Source: Cucumis sativus (taxonomy: Eukaryota > Streptophyta > Magnoliopsida > Cucurbitales > Cucurbitaceae). From it: a DNA stretch of 64,000 nucleotides. Below, piece by piece: positions 46,691-59,500 of this stretch. The DNA lies in assembly GCF_000004075.3 (NCBI RefSeq), contig NC_026660.2, positions 26,539,498-26,603,497 on the forward strand, read 5' to 3'. The position numbers and the translations under genes are program-made. The notes below the pieces were generated by a model. That model made no database searches. It was not told the origin of the DNA and saw only the letters and a list, made by a program, of their open reading frames with translations. Numbering within the stretch: position 1 is the first letter of the stretch; each line of letters begins with the position of its first letter.

Positions 46691-48527
46691 CAAAATACGG
46701 CCAAACAAAATAAAAAGCGGAGAAAACAAATTTGAAAATAATTGAAGGAAGATTAGTCCTTTTCTTTTTTAATGAAATCCATCATCTACATTTTTATTGG
46801 TTTTTTTACTTGCTTGGAGGTTTTGATATTTTATTATTATTTAAAATAATACGATTATCATAATTCTACATTATTATACTTTATAGTAATTTTTGTTTGA
46901 GTAAATTATATTTTATATAGTTGAGGAATAAACTATTTTAATTTTTTTAAAATACACTAAACGTTATAGTAAAAAACTAAAAAGATTTATATGCTGTGGG
47001 AGAAGGATTACAACATTGTTGCCACATAAATGTCAGACTTAGTTAAAATTGGGTTTGAAAGAACAACAACCTTTTTCTATTTTTAAGACTTGTCCTCTCG
47101 TATACATTCTAAAAATTCTATCTTAATAAAAAATATATTTTAAATTATAATTTTTTTTAAAAACATTTACAAATATAATAAAATGTCATGAATATTGATA
47201 ATATTTAGTATATGTATCTATTTGGTAATATTTTGCTATAATTTATAAATAGTTTTATTCGTTTTGCAATGTTTGAAAATAACTCTTCGAAGATAGTTTT
47301 AGTATATGAATTCATTCATTTCATGCTTATTTTTCTAATGGTAAATTATGCTTATTTATCTAAATGGTAAATTGAAATTGTGGTTCATTTTTTCAATTTT
47401 TTCGGTACAACACTAGTCGGTTTTAGAAACTATCAAATCGACAGTGGCTGTATTTGGTTTTCAAGTTTTTTTTTTTTTTTTGTCGCACATCCCTCTATTT
47501 GCAAGTTTCATTTTCACAGACTTTGATTTTTCTTGGTTAATTACTTGTGTTATATTTTGTTGTTAGCTTGTTAAGATCTTGTATGGTCTGTTGTGTATAG
47601 ACACTCATATGCATACTTTACTCAAGAAGATCAAGAAATATACAACAAAACTACACATACTAATACAAATTGTTCCGAAAAAATTTGCTTTCTAATAAAA
47701 ATAAATAATGCCAACTAATATGCAAAAAAAAAAAAAAAAAAAGAATGTCGATGAAAATAGTTATCTCCAACCATGTAAAATACTAAAAGTTGTTTGAGAT
47801 GTTAGTCGTCGTTATTGTATAATTTATACTCCATGTTCATGAACAAACTACATTTTAGGTTATTATGAACAAACTACTTCACTTTAGGTTACAATAATAT
47901 ACCTTTTGGGTACAAACTATGTTATGTGTGGATTACAAATAAAAGAATAAGACATAATACAAAATAGTTTATTCAACTTTAGTCTACATAGTTTCAATTC
48001 TTAAATTCTTAAAGTTAATTTCTTTTTTAAATTGGTTAAATAATTATAATTTCGTGAATATACTCTCAAAATTTATAACCAAAATGATAATAGATAATAA
48101 AAAGTTTTAGAAAATTATGGATAACCTACGGTTGAAGATTAAGTTTAAAATGATTGAAAATAAAAAGGGTAACGTTAGACACTTGACTAAAATTGAGAAC
48201 AAACTTCAAGATAAATAAGATGGAATGGAATCTTTCTTATTATTGTTATTATGAAACAAGTATGTGTTTAAATTACATAGATCAAAATATTATTCCAACA
48301 AGTGGAGCCTCCCTAAATTTGTTCAAATTACATATATTGCTATTGCTTATTAATCTCCATCAGTATTTCAAAATTGCTATTTGGTTCAGTTTGGTTTTTG
48401 GTCAAAAGAAGTATATTTAGTGTACACATTTTAAAGTTAACTGTCAATATGAAATCATCACCCTCCTAACATGAAACTCTGGAAACCATTGCCTACATGG
48501 AAAGACCAAGCCAAACAAAGACTACCA
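46691..48527. other. Intergenic region between UGT copy E and the 48.5-kb relic
   Basis: AT-rich with poly-T (about 47.47 kb) and poly-A (about 47.73 kb) runs. No gene, repeat border or RNA was recognised. The open frame at 48193-48420 has no visible family similarity. Confidence 0.5.
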
Positions 48528-48950
48528 TATCAAGATTTCTTACACATTAAATTTAGTTCATCCTTACCTCAAGGGTTCTTCGATGATCCCCATTTCTTTG
48601 TGCTATTAGATAATCTAATATCTGATCAATTAACATGTCTCGTCTTTTTCTTTATTCACAAATAAATCCTTCATCTCTCTTATTCTCTTTCTATAAATTT
48701 TACCTTCTTCTACTACTACATACTTCAACGATTCTGCCATGGAATAATCTCTTGTAAATGAACCATCCAATCCATTCCTTCGAATTGAGTAACTCATCTT
48801 CTCCTCTTCCAAGACTCTGGCATTGATTCCTTGATCTGCAAGAAATGATTAGTAATACCAAATCTTTTTGACTCTGAATTGCTTCCACACTGGAGCTCCA
48901 ACCACAATGGGTCAAAAACCCACCCACCCACTCATGAGTCATGCCCCAAT
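48528..48950 (-). pseudogene. UGT91 C-terminal relic with PSPG core
   Basis: Only the last third of a UGT remains: a PSPG core reading VGGFLTHCGWSSSVEAIQS, then a frame change after DLVLL, then the MSYSIRRNGLDGSFTRD and IREMKDLFVNKEKDE blocks, and the 3' flank resembling copies E and F. Similarity ends abruptly near 48950 at the ATGCCCCAATA stretch. At least one frameshift is present, and about 310 N-terminal residues are missing. Confidence 0.9.
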
Positions 48951-50520
48951 AATAGAAAAAGAAAACTTTAGTGGAGAAGAAAAATAATTAGAGTGGACCT
49001 TCGACAACACACATTATTGCACCAATTAAAATTTATCAGGTGTCCAAATTTTTTAAAAAAATATTTCTCTTTTTACGTATTTATAGAAAGAAAAGTATGA
49101 AGTTTAAGCTGAACCTAAATATTTGCTTCTAATTTGTAAAAGTGATTTGTGGATCAATCACTCACCAAAGAATATGTAAATTTGTCATGATAACACACTA
49201 GGAAGAGAATAGGTGTGAACAATTCCTTCAAAAAAAATTACGTTTTCTTCCTCTTCTTTTTTTTTATTGCAATTGAGTGGAGAACAGATTCCAATTCTTA
49301 ATATTTTAAATAATAATCATCTTCAAGGTTGATTATTTCTTAATTCATCACGTTTCAAACAATATATAAATTGTTTACAATTTATTTATTTCTAAGTAAA
49401 AAAAGTTATGATTTAGAATATAGTTTAAGGATATAGTTAGAATACAATTACAGGTGGAATTATAAAAAATAACAAGTGTAACAAACTATTTATAAATATA
49501 CAAAATTTTAGATTTTATTAATATAAGATTAGTAGAAGTTTATCTATTATAATAGAATTTAAAATTTTATTTTAAATATTTTAGTTTACTTTACTATATT
49601 CTTCAAAAAAAATATATAATTTTTTTATTTTAAAAAATTAAAATGTTTATTCAATCATTTAAAATAGTTTTTTATATTTTCTTTTACAAATTTTATTAAA
49701 AAATTTAGATAAAAATAAGTTTAAAACTTATTTTTCAAGTTGATCCAAACCATACAAATGTTGAGTTTTAAAATTGAAGGACTAAGTTAGAGTCGTTAAA
49801 TATTTTTGAGAAAATCATTTATCGAAGTTTAGGTCGGAGTGAAATCTTTTTCTTGAGGTTTTAACAACGCAGAATTTATTATACTTTAAATAAATAAATG
49901 TATAGTTTACAGTTTTGCTTTTCCCGATGAAGGATATGGCTGTATCGTGAATCTCTAGGGCGGTGAGAATTAAAAGAATATGGGGCGCAAAATTTGCAAC
50001 TTTCTTTATTCTATTTTAAATGAAAACTATTTTTTGATTGATCTACTACAAGAAAAAAACGAATTAATTTGGATATAGTTGTAAGGAAATAGAAAGGGAA
50101 AAAAAACCTGTATAAAATATAGGAAAGGAAAATTTAAGTTGATCAGCGAGAGAGTTTCATGAATTTTGTTTAAAAAAGAAACTTTTAATTTGACTTTTGC
50201 ATGCTGGGCGGATGGGATGAAATTTAGATAGTAACTGTACAAAAGGGTTTTGTTCTTGATACAACAAATACTTTTACCTCTTTAGTTTATAGATGTGATT
50301 GGGGATGAGGAGAAAAACAACATCTAATCATTAGCTCCTGATGTGCTATGAGTCTTGGGATTCAGTAACAAATATAAACAAACTTTAGAGTCTCATTCTA
50401 GTAAATTTGTACGTAATTCAAACAATAAAGCCATGAACATGGACAGAGAGACTAATTCAGCAAATCAAAGAAGCCCTATATCAAGATTGGTTACACGAAA
50501 AAATTCCGTGCATACTCACC
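48951..50520. other. Intergenic region between the UGT relic and copy F
   Basis: Its left part (48.97-49.24 kb) repeats the flank seen at 41.64-41.88 kb. The part near 49.74-49.92 kb resembles the tandem pair at 44.2-44.5 kb, including the GTATAGTTTA-AG-TT and CCCGATGAAGG stretches. The last 250 bases match the 3' flank of copy E. No gene is seen. Confidence 0.55.
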
Positions 50521-51921
50521 TCAAAGTTGTTCCTTCTTGTTTATTTCTTCTTTCATATGGTCCAATAGCCGATCAATTAATTCATCGTCTCTCTCTTTAT
50601 TCACGAACAAATCTTTTATCTCTCTTATCGTTTCTCGGTAAATCTTACCTTCTTCCTCTACTAGGACTAGCTTCAATGATTCTGCCACCGCATCCCATGT
50701 AAACGAACCATCTAATTCGTTCCTCGGAACTGAGTAACCCATCTTCTTCTCTTCCAACACCCTCGCATTGATTCCTTGATCTGCAAGAAATGTCAGTAAC
50801 ACCAAAGCCTTTTCACTCTGAATCGCTTCCACAACCGAGCTCCAACCGGAGTGTGTCAAAAACCCACCCACTGACTCATGCCCCAATATTTTCAACTGTG
50901 GCGCCCAGGTAGTCCACACAACACCCCGCCCTTTGGTTCGTTCCTCAAAGCCCTCGGGTAATTCAATTGGGTCTGGGTCGCTTGGTCCTCGTCGTGTCCT
51001 AAACACCCAAAAGAATCGCAGCTCTGATTTTTCCAATCCTAAAGCGATTTCTGTCAATTCATTCTGACTGGGCTTAGCCTCACTTCCAAATGCCACGTAA
51101 ACCACCGAATCTTTGGGTTGTTTGTCCAGCCACTCTTTAATCCTCCCCCACGCTGGATTCTCATCCCCTGTTTCGTACTCCGACGTTGGAAGTTGACCTA
51201 CCGGAAAAATAGGTTTACCGTATACATCACCAAGTAATTGAATCCACTCCTGTCCAAATTCAGGGCAGCCTCTCACAACCACCAAATCGCTGTAGTGGGC
51301 ACTCATTTTCATGCGATCTAAATCAGTAACTCCGGTGATGTTACCGGCTACACTGTCGAAGATCCTCATGATTTCGAAGTGGCGAAACACCACGTTTGTT
51401 GGGAAGGGAACCCAATGAGGGGAAACAGTAAAATCCTCTGGTTTAATTCGATTATCGCCGAACATGGGTCCGAGAAATACAAGACACTCGGGACTATAAA
51501 TACTAAAGAACGCAGTTTTGATACCAAGTGTGGGTCCGATGTCTTGACTCAACCAATAGGGAGCGAAGTCGAACAAGATCCAATCGACATCGGAAGATTG
51601 AAGAAAGTCAAAGAGGGGTTGTTTGAGATCGTCGAAGGCCTTTTTGAGAAACTGAACTTTGTCGTAAGGGACATCGGATGTGGCCTCTGCGTCGGGGGGC
51701 AGATCATGGATTTGAGGGAAAGGAAGTTTGACGAAGCGGAGAAAAGAAGAAAGATGGGAAGGGAGTTTGGTGGGGAGACGATCGATGTTTTTGGGAGTGG
51801 AAACGAAAGAGACCTTGTGACCCTTTTGAGCAATAAGTTTGGAGAGTTCAAGAAAAGGAATCATATGGCCGAAAGCTAGCCATGGGAAGATGACTATATG
51901 AAGCTTCTTGTCGACGGCCAT
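50521..51921 (-). CDS. UGT91-family glycosyltransferase, copy F, 466 aa, intronless, intact
   Basis: The start at 51921 (MAVDKKLHIVIFPW) is chosen because all sister copies begin there; an in-frame ATG at 51957 would add 12 residues read from the leader. His in WLAFGHMIPFL and Asp in WILFDFAPYW form the expected catalytic pair. The PSPG box starts WAPQLKILGHES, with core HSGWSS and end LADQ. It differs from copy E by few residues (for example SIYSPECLVFLGP, TDLDRMKM, GINARVLEEKKMGYS). The two share flanks on both sides. Likely cytosolic glycoside glycosyltransferase; substrate unknown. Confidence 0.93.
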   Translation of the reverse strand: MAVDKKLHIVIFPWLAFGHMIPFLELSKLIAQKGHKVSFVSTPKNIDRLPTKLPSHLSSFLRFVKLPFPQIHDLPPDAEATSDVPYDKVQFLKKAFDDLKQPLFDFLQSSDVDWILFDFAPYWLSQDIGPTLGIKTAFFSIYSPECLVFLGPMFGDNRIKPEDFTVSPHWVPFPTNVVFRHFEIMRIFDSVAGNITGVTDLDRMKMSAHYSDLVVVRGCPEFGQEWIQLLGDVYGKPIFPVGQLPTSEYETGDENPAWGRIKEWLDKQPKDSVVYVAFGSEAKPSQNELTEIALGLEKSELRFFWVFRTRRGPSDPDPIELPEGFEERTKGRGVVWTTWAPQLKILGHESVGGFLTHSGWSSVVEAIQSEKALVLLTFLADQGINARVLEEKKMGYSVPRNELDGSFTWDAVAESLKLVLVEEEGKIYRETIREIKDLFVNKERDDELIDRLLDHMKEEINKKEQL

Positions 51922-51969
51922 GGTAGTCTGGGGAAGTTGGGTTGTTTGGTGGTGCAAAATATGATTTAA

Positions 51970-52012
51970 ATAATGGAGGTGTTGGATGTGTATGAAAGGA
52001 AGAATATATATA
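51970..52012 (-). promoter_or_regulatory. Shared UGT promoter module with TATA-like box, copy F
   Basis: AATAATGGAGGTGTTGGATG, TGTATGAAAGGAAGA and ATATATATA (52004-52012) lie about 50-90 bases upstream of the copy F start. This is the fullest form of the module shared by copies C, D, E and F. Confidence 0.5.
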
Positions 52013-52149
52013 ATATAATATAACGTTGGGTGACAGCCGAATTTGTTTATGCATTAATATTAAATTGGAGCTGCACGTGGTTCACGACCAATACCCATGT
52101 AAATTTCTTTTCCTCCGTTAAGGGTATTTGTATCCATCCGAAATTATGA

Positions 52150-52402
52150 AATTAGAAAGGTATAAGGAAGAAGATAAAGAAACGGAAAAGATTAAAAAAA
52201 AAAAGGATAAAGAGAGAAGATAGATCATAAGAAAGGCAAGAAATAGAGAAGTTAGAAAAGGAGTACATGGAAAATATAAGAGAAATGGTCAAATTAGGCG
52301 ACTTTGTTTGTTGAATGGGAAGGAAGAAGCAGGAGAGCAGGAGAGAGTGAGAGAGTTTAGGGAAGTGAGAAGAGAAGAGAAGAGAAGAGAAGAGAAGAGA
52401 TA
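52150..52402. repeat. GA-rich tract with (AGAAG)n microsatellite upstream of UGT copy F
   Basis: Purine-rich sequence matching that upstream of copy E and ending in a pentanucleotide AGAAG run at about 52.37-52.40 kb. The run is longer than in the copy E version, so it expanded after duplication. Confidence 0.8.
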
Positions 52403-52924
52403 TAAAGGAAATATTATATTATTTTATAGTTTAAAATATCAAGTTGGATTTTTTTTAATATTTGTAAATGATTGTGACCTTATACATTTACCATTCTTAT
52501 CTTACTAAATGGTTCCATTCCATTGGATTCTAAATATTGTCGTCCCAAACAAAATCAAAATACGGCCAAATAAAAGATAAATTAGAGAAAACATTTTTTT
52601 CTAAAAAAATAAAGGAAGAGTAGTTCTTGTCTTTTTTTTTTTCCAAATGCATCGTCAAAAAAGTTTTGAATATTAAAAAAAATCAAACAAAAAGATTTGC
52701 ATGTTGGGGAGAGGGATTACAACATTGTTTTCAAATAAATGGTCAAATTCCTTGATTAAATATAGGGTGAAAGCACAACAAAACATTATGCGCTTTCTAT
52801 ATTTTTAAAACTTTTTCTTCTAATATACACTTTTTAAAATATATATCGAGTTAATTCAAAAATTTTGTTTTAAATATGATAAAATATCACAATCTAACTA
52901 TCAAATATAATTCGAAAAAAGAAA
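52403..52924. other. Intergenic stretch upstream of UGT copy F
   Basis: AT-rich. Parts (for example ATACGGCCAAA near 52.56 kb and GGGATTACAACATTGTT near 52.71 kb) match the region at 46.69-47.02 kb upstream of copy E, so the E/F duplication extends through here. No gene. Confidence 0.5.
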
Positions 52925-53072
52925 TCATATACGTGGGAGTAGAGATGAAGAAAACTCGATAATCTTTTTGAGCGATGAGTTTGAAGAGATCAAGAAAAGG
53001 AACCATATGTGGCCAAAGTAGCCATGGGAACACAAGTATGTGGATCGGAAAGCTTCTTGTGGACGTCCATTG
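52925..53072 (-). pseudogene. UGT91 N-terminal relic
   Basis: On the minus strand it reads a start (MDVHKKL), then after a frame change LHILVFPWL-WPHMVPFLDLFKLIAQKDYRV and FFISTPT, matching the first about 45 residues of the intact genes. It ends abruptly. It is the outermost trace of the array on this side. Confidence 0.85.
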
Positions 53073-56000
53073 AGGTTTTCTTGGAGGTCTTTCCTTTGTT
53101 GAGAGTCCGGACGTACAACAGTGTATATATATAATATGGTATATTGAAGTAAACTTTGATTGAGGTATAGATTTATTTTTTTATTGAAGAAATGTGGTTA
53201 TTCTATTCTATGCTTTTATTATTTTTATTATTTTTATTTTTTTTTTCAAATATCTTTTGTAATAGGATTATAAAATGGATTGATACTTTGTTAAGAGCTT
53301 TAACTTAATTGTCTTTAGATTAAGAATCCATACATTTGTGGATTAAGAATCAATACATTTGTGGTTCAAAAATGTATTCGAGTATTATTTGTCTAACAAT
53401 TAGTACATGATTTTGGAAGAATTTTGTTTTTAAATAATATTTTAGTTGAGTACAAGCTCCTCGTGTTTCATGCATGCAACTGCACAAAAAAAGTCTTTGA
53501 AAATAAAGTTGGATACCCCATTTTACCTTTTTTTTTCTTTTAATAATTTCTCAGTGCTCGTAATCTTTAGAAAAAAATCTTAGCCAAAATCTTAAAGATC
53601 TGTTTTAATATATTCAAGTTGTAATACTATTTACTTTTGCAAGATATATATATATAAGTTATATTATTTTTCAATTTTAACTTTAGTATTGTAAGAGAAT
53701 TTATTCTTCTACTAAAATAAAATTTCAGACTTTAATTGCAAAAAATTAATATATCAAAATTCTTTTGTTCTATATGGCATGTCTAATTGTATAAACACAT
53801 TTAGAATGATGTTGAAATAAAAATGAACCCATATACTTCATTATTTATTACCTAAACCCATATAATGCAGTAAACATTAATAACCCAGATTCGATCATCG
53901 TTTAATTTTTCTTTTTCAAAAGTCAAAGTTAATAACACTATTTGTAGAGGATGTCTCATTAAGTTTTGTTTGTATAAACTTTACTTTACTTTGTATTTAA
54001 ATATAAAGAAAATTGTATTAGATGAAAAAAAAAATTAAAAAAAAACAACTCATAACATTTTTTGGAAATTTAGCAAATATGATGGTTATCAAATGACAAT
54101 ATGATAATAATTTATTTTTAAATTTACTATTTTTACAATTTAAAAAATGTAAGTGACATGGACATTATTATCATAAAAAAAATTGTTAGTTTTTACAAAC
54201 CCACTTGAATATAAAGATTATGATAAGATATACTAAGAAAATAAATTTTCAACCGATAAAAGAAAACAAATGGTCATCATATGATTCATAAGGAGTGTGA
54301 ATCATTTTAAATCATGTCAAAAAATGAGTGATACAAATATCCTAACACATTGGACGGTTCATATCAATAAGGGACTATCTAGATTTAAAAAATTGAGATG
54401 AGAATAAAACTATTGAAAATTAGGATACTATGAGAATATTATATTATGGAAATATTATGTTAAGAAGGTATGAGAATAAATTATTTTTATATTTCATTTA
54501 TAAAATTCATCATTTAAACTTATAAAATTTTAATAGATTAGTTTTTTAAAGAAAGCAAACCTAAATTTTCAAGCAAATAATTAAAGTATTTGTAAAATGT
54601 TCAATGTGATGATTTTACATAACTGTATCATAAATAAGTAATAAATCCTAATTAATCAATAATAAACTTATTATAACTATTTAAAAAATATAATTAATCA
54701 ACTATCATTGACTAACTACAAATATAATTAATTAGTTGATGGATAGTTTTATTGCATATTTATTACATGTTATTTAAAAATGAATGTGAGTACATATGTG
54801 TATAACAAACTAATTTATTAAACTAAAATAAAAATTGAATTTAGAAAAATTAAATTGGAGAAGTAAAATTTATACACTATAATTTTAATTTTAATACAAT
54901 TTTATAAACTAAAAATTTAATTTTAAATTTTAATAATATATAAAATAAAAGAAGAAAGAAATGTATCAAAAGAGGAAAGAGTGTGTGCATGAGTTTTTGT
55001 ATATGAATAGAATTTATGGGTATAAGTAGTGCATGGGAATAACTTATTCTCATGCCTAACTTGTACCAAACAAGGCCATTTTTATCACTCATTCATTCTC
55101 ACTCTTATTTTCATTTAAATTCACCCAACCCAAACAATATTCATAATCTTTTCTTTTTCTTTTTATGTTACCATCTTTTTAAATTATTGTTAAATAACTT
55201 CGAATAAGAATTTTAGCTAATAATTAAGTGTACAACAATTTTTTTTTTTTTTAAGAGTTGAAAATGTAGGCAAAACTTGTCTATGATAAATTCATATTAA
55301 TAATATAAAATATCATTGTTAAATTGCGAGAACTAGATTTAAATTTAGTTATATTTGTAATGATGTCATGTTAATAGAAAAAAGGACTCTTAAGATATAT
55401 TAACATGAGCTCTCTACGGATAACTTCATTTTTATAATCTCATTTTCACACTTTAAGTACTGGGGTTTTTCAAATAGTATGTAAGTCCAATCTAATTTTA
55501 CATGTTTTTATACATTATAAGTTTTTTTGTTTGTTTAATGATAACAATAAGTTTATGATAACATTATTGGATTAAATAGATTTATCATTTAAGAGGAAGG
55601 GACTTAGAGGAAGAAAAACTCAAATTTGTTGCCAAATTGAACTTGCGTTTGGCATGAATGGTATACTGTACGAAAACCTTCCATGAGTTTCCTTTTTGTC
55701 TTCTATAACTTGTCTATTTTAGAAAAGAAAGAAAAAGGGGGAGAAGTTATATGAAAAAACCCTTCAAAAGTTTCTTGCGAAAAGTTGGAAAGTTTCCTTT
55801 TCCCATTCGAAATATCCTCACAGAAATTAGGAAAATTTCTCTTTCAAATAGAAAATTCATCGCAACAGATTTCAATTAATTATTTGCAAAAATTGTCCTC
55901 AAATGGCATTAAAGAGATCAGGTATTTCTCCGTTTGGTTAAAAAGAAATTAATCGATTAACTGAAACTAAACTTCCACAAATAAATAATTAATTAAATAG

Positions 56001-56556
56001 TTAAAATTGTCATTCGGAGTTAAGTTAAATTGAAAAAACCCCAAGAATTTAATTCCAAACATACAATTTCGTTCTTTCTGGAGAAATAAATAGAAATGTT
56101 CTTGACCATTAAACAAAAAAGGAATTCAAATTTTAATATAATATTTATATAATAGTAATAATTAACATAATATCAAATTATTATAATTTTAGAAGTTTTA
56201 TCATTCAAAATAATATTTGTAAATAATAACTATTATTTGTAACTTTTAAAAAAACGAATAGAAAGGGGATAAGAACACATATTTGCACAATCTAGTCTAG
56301 GTATGGAAAAAATGAACATCTCTACGGACAGTTAATAAAAGGAAAGTACGGTGTGATTGGTGAAACAATTTTCCTGGACGAGGACGACTTAAGAAGTTAC
56401 AAACCCCATTACAACTTGGGTAGCTCAAGCCTTCTCGGATATACAATGGGATTGGCCGATTGGGTGTGCACAAGGTTTTGGAAAATTTGTGGTTCAGAGA
56501 GAGAGAGATACACATGTACATGGATAACATTTAATAATAAATAGCAACTTCCTAAA
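53073..56556. other. 3.5-kb AT-rich intergenic region
   Basis: Between the end of the UGT array and the next gene. It contains a perfect-looking 23-base tandem pair at 53318-53363 and long A/T runs. No coding or RNA gene recognised. The last few hundred bases are the 3' flank of the minus-strand gene. Confidence 0.5.
53318..53363. repeat. 23-base tandem duplication
   Basis: Two adjacent units of GATTAAGAATC(C/A)ATACATTTGTG, differing at one base. The high identity indicates a recent slippage or short duplication. Confidence 0.9.
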
Positions 56557-59500
56557 CTATTTACTTGAAGGTGAAGTCAATCTAGCTTCCTCCGAGTCAT
56601 GTTTCGACGAAGTATCCCCACCCATTAGTTCTTGGAAACCCTCGACCTTCACCGGTGGAGCCCTAACAACATTAGTATTCCTGCATATCAATAAGAACGC
56701 TACAACAGCTCAGGAAATAACTCATTTAAGGAATTTATAATTTTCATATTTTAAGATTCTCTTACGGTGTCTGGATTTGGGGCATTTGCATAGAAGGAAT
56801 TTGCCTAAACTGATTTCCCGGTGAAGCATGAATATTAGACATAGCTGCAATTTGCTGTTGGCGGAACTGCAACTGGGGATGTCTGATGTTAAGAGCATTT
56901 AAGGCATTACCATCCATTGGCAATTCTGTGTTTTCAACCTTGACTTGAAGTAGTGGTCTGTCTTTGTTCGCTTCCATAACAGCACGTGGGGTTGCAGCTT
57001 GCCGTCTTCGCATCTTTTCAAGCACAAATTGCTGTTGCTGCTGCTGCTGCTGCTGAAATGCTTGTGAATTAACCATCTGTTGCATCTGGGGATGCATTTG
57101 TCTGGGTACCTACAGATCCAACAAATTTGTTGTATGATTTCAATATGCAGTATAGAATTTTTAATTATTTTACTTCTAACAAGTGTCAGAGAGCACGACA
57201 AACAAAATATAGCAATGAGGTCTTGATATATGGTTTGACGAAATCTAGCTACCCAATGATTGATAATAAATGTCATCAATTTCTTTTCAGCAACATCAAC
57301 GGCATGTGAAACAATGAATATTCATGAGATGAATGGCATGTTAAAGTTAAACGGGAAAACAATGTGGGACAGAAATCTGTTTGTCTCAAGGCAGGGAGAG
57401 AGTTACGCCAGTAAAGGATGTCTACCCAGAACTTGATATTCAATGTCTAGTGTCTGCAATTACACGAGAACATCATGCAATAGGGACCTCATACAACAAG
57501 GGCAAGTAGCATAAAACAAAAATTAACATGCAGGAGAAAATATAGAGATACATACTTGCTGAGGCACTTGAAGAAGGGTCTGATGCTGTGCCTGCAACTG
57601 CGGCTGGACTCCATGGTGCATGGATTGCCGTACATAATTCCTGGAACCATCCTTGACAATGTCCGCCAAGGGTCCAAAATTACTGCATGGTATGAGAAAA
57701 CCAAAGGAAATGTCATAAAGTAGCTTGAACTTAACTTGATCACAAATGCAGATGCTGTCTAACAAATCTCTTTGAGATTATTGTAACCCCTACAAGTTTT
57801 GAGATCAGATTCAAGCTTAATATTTTTTATAATTAAGAAAAGAAAAGCAAAAGCTTCTGCGGTCATTTGTTCAAACAGGTTAACAGCATTGACATAAATG
57901 ACAAAATAACAAAACGTTATGGAACTAGATAAGATATAGCCCTAGCTAGGAATGCCGACTTCAGAAACATGACCCGAAGAAATAGAGAAAACGAGATGGT
58001 GAGAATTATTAACATGAAAAAGTGTTAACGGTAGGAAAACTGTTGGCCATTTAAACACTTCCAAGTCTTTATGTACATCATTTAATTTCATATCAATCTC
58101 ATGAAAAATATAAGGATAATAACTCAAGCTTACCTATATCCCATTGTTTTGAGGAACATCCTGAGTAAATCCACAGCCGAACACTGCTTTCTGTAACTAT
58201 CAGCCAGCACTCTCAAAGTGCTACCAAGTTTACAGATATGACAGCTCAAGAACTGGGAGAAAACCTCCAATGGAACTTCTGTGGCACCCTCAAACCCTAA
58301 ACTCATCAACATTCGAGCTACTACTTTCTGTGACATCTGGAAAGATTGCTCTTGACCAAGGCTTTTCCTGTTCCCTCCTGATCCACTTTTTGCACGGTGT
58401 ACATTAACACCCCGTTCTGTGCTAACATAATCAGGCTTCACACCAAGCCTCTCCATCATGGCCGAATTCCTAGTAATAGGTTGAGGCAAAGTGTCAATTA
58501 CTCCAGGAACTTCCGGTCTCCTATTGTCTTTCATATCATCAGGCGGTGGAAGTGCACTCTCCGGCACACAGTTAAAAGTAAACATGATCTCAGGGAAAAA
58601 ATTAGCATCATCTTCAACTGAATTACTGAAATCAAAAACAGAACTGGAGGCATTTGCTGAGACAGAATTTCCAAAATTTGTCAGCAAATCGTCCTTAAAG
58701 ACCATACGCCTTTTCTTATGTTTCTCAAGTAATCTAAGGTAAGAAGACATTTCCTCAGATGTTCTTTTCTCTGCAACATTGTTCCCATGTGACAAACGAT
58801 ATGGCTGTTTAACTCTATACTTCTCAATGAACTGACTGTACCATGTTTCAGGAAGTTCATTTTTCAATCTTTGGGATGAATCACCAATGTCAGATTCTCT
58901 AGATCTTGGCCCAGCAGTTGAAGCTGCTTTTGGCTGAATCTGCAAATCCAGTCAACAAGTAAGGTATGCTGCATCTTGGGGTTTGGACACTATAAATTAC
59001 AGGCTGTAACAACTCGAAAGTATAAATAAGCATAAATATACCAAAATCATATTATTGACCTCAAAAACATTTTGCTCTTCAAATCTCCCATCCCATCTAG
59101 TAATCATCCGAAATTAACATTGAACAACTAAAGCCACACCAAAGGAGACTAAACTTAACAAGAAGGAGAGTGAACTTTTATCATATTTCTGAGCAAAAAC
59201 CATAGGTACATAAAAGGTATCATGTGATACTAATATTTCTCTGTCATGATCGGTGTCAGCTTATTGATATTCTCTTTTTTCTTTCCTTTTTCTTTTGAGA
59301 AAGATAATACCACGTTTGAGAAGAAGGTTTAGTGTGTGTGTGTATAGATATAAAAGACAGCGAGAGGCCTAAACTATAGAACTACATAACTGTTGCAAAT
59401 TCAGATGTCAAAGAAAAGTGTAGAAGAAAGATAGATGCAATTGATTAATTTAAGCCATAATCTCCCATTAAGTACTTTCCACAATGGAACACAAATTAGA

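Noticed and set aside
51922-51957. Upstream Met for UGT copy F, adding 12 residues
   Set aside because: All sister copies start at MAVDKK or an equivalent; the extra codons are leader sequence.
56353-56544. Plus-strand open frame next to the 3' end of the histone-fold gene
   Set aside because: It is short, without family similarity or splice context, and lies in the 3' flank of a minus-strand gene.
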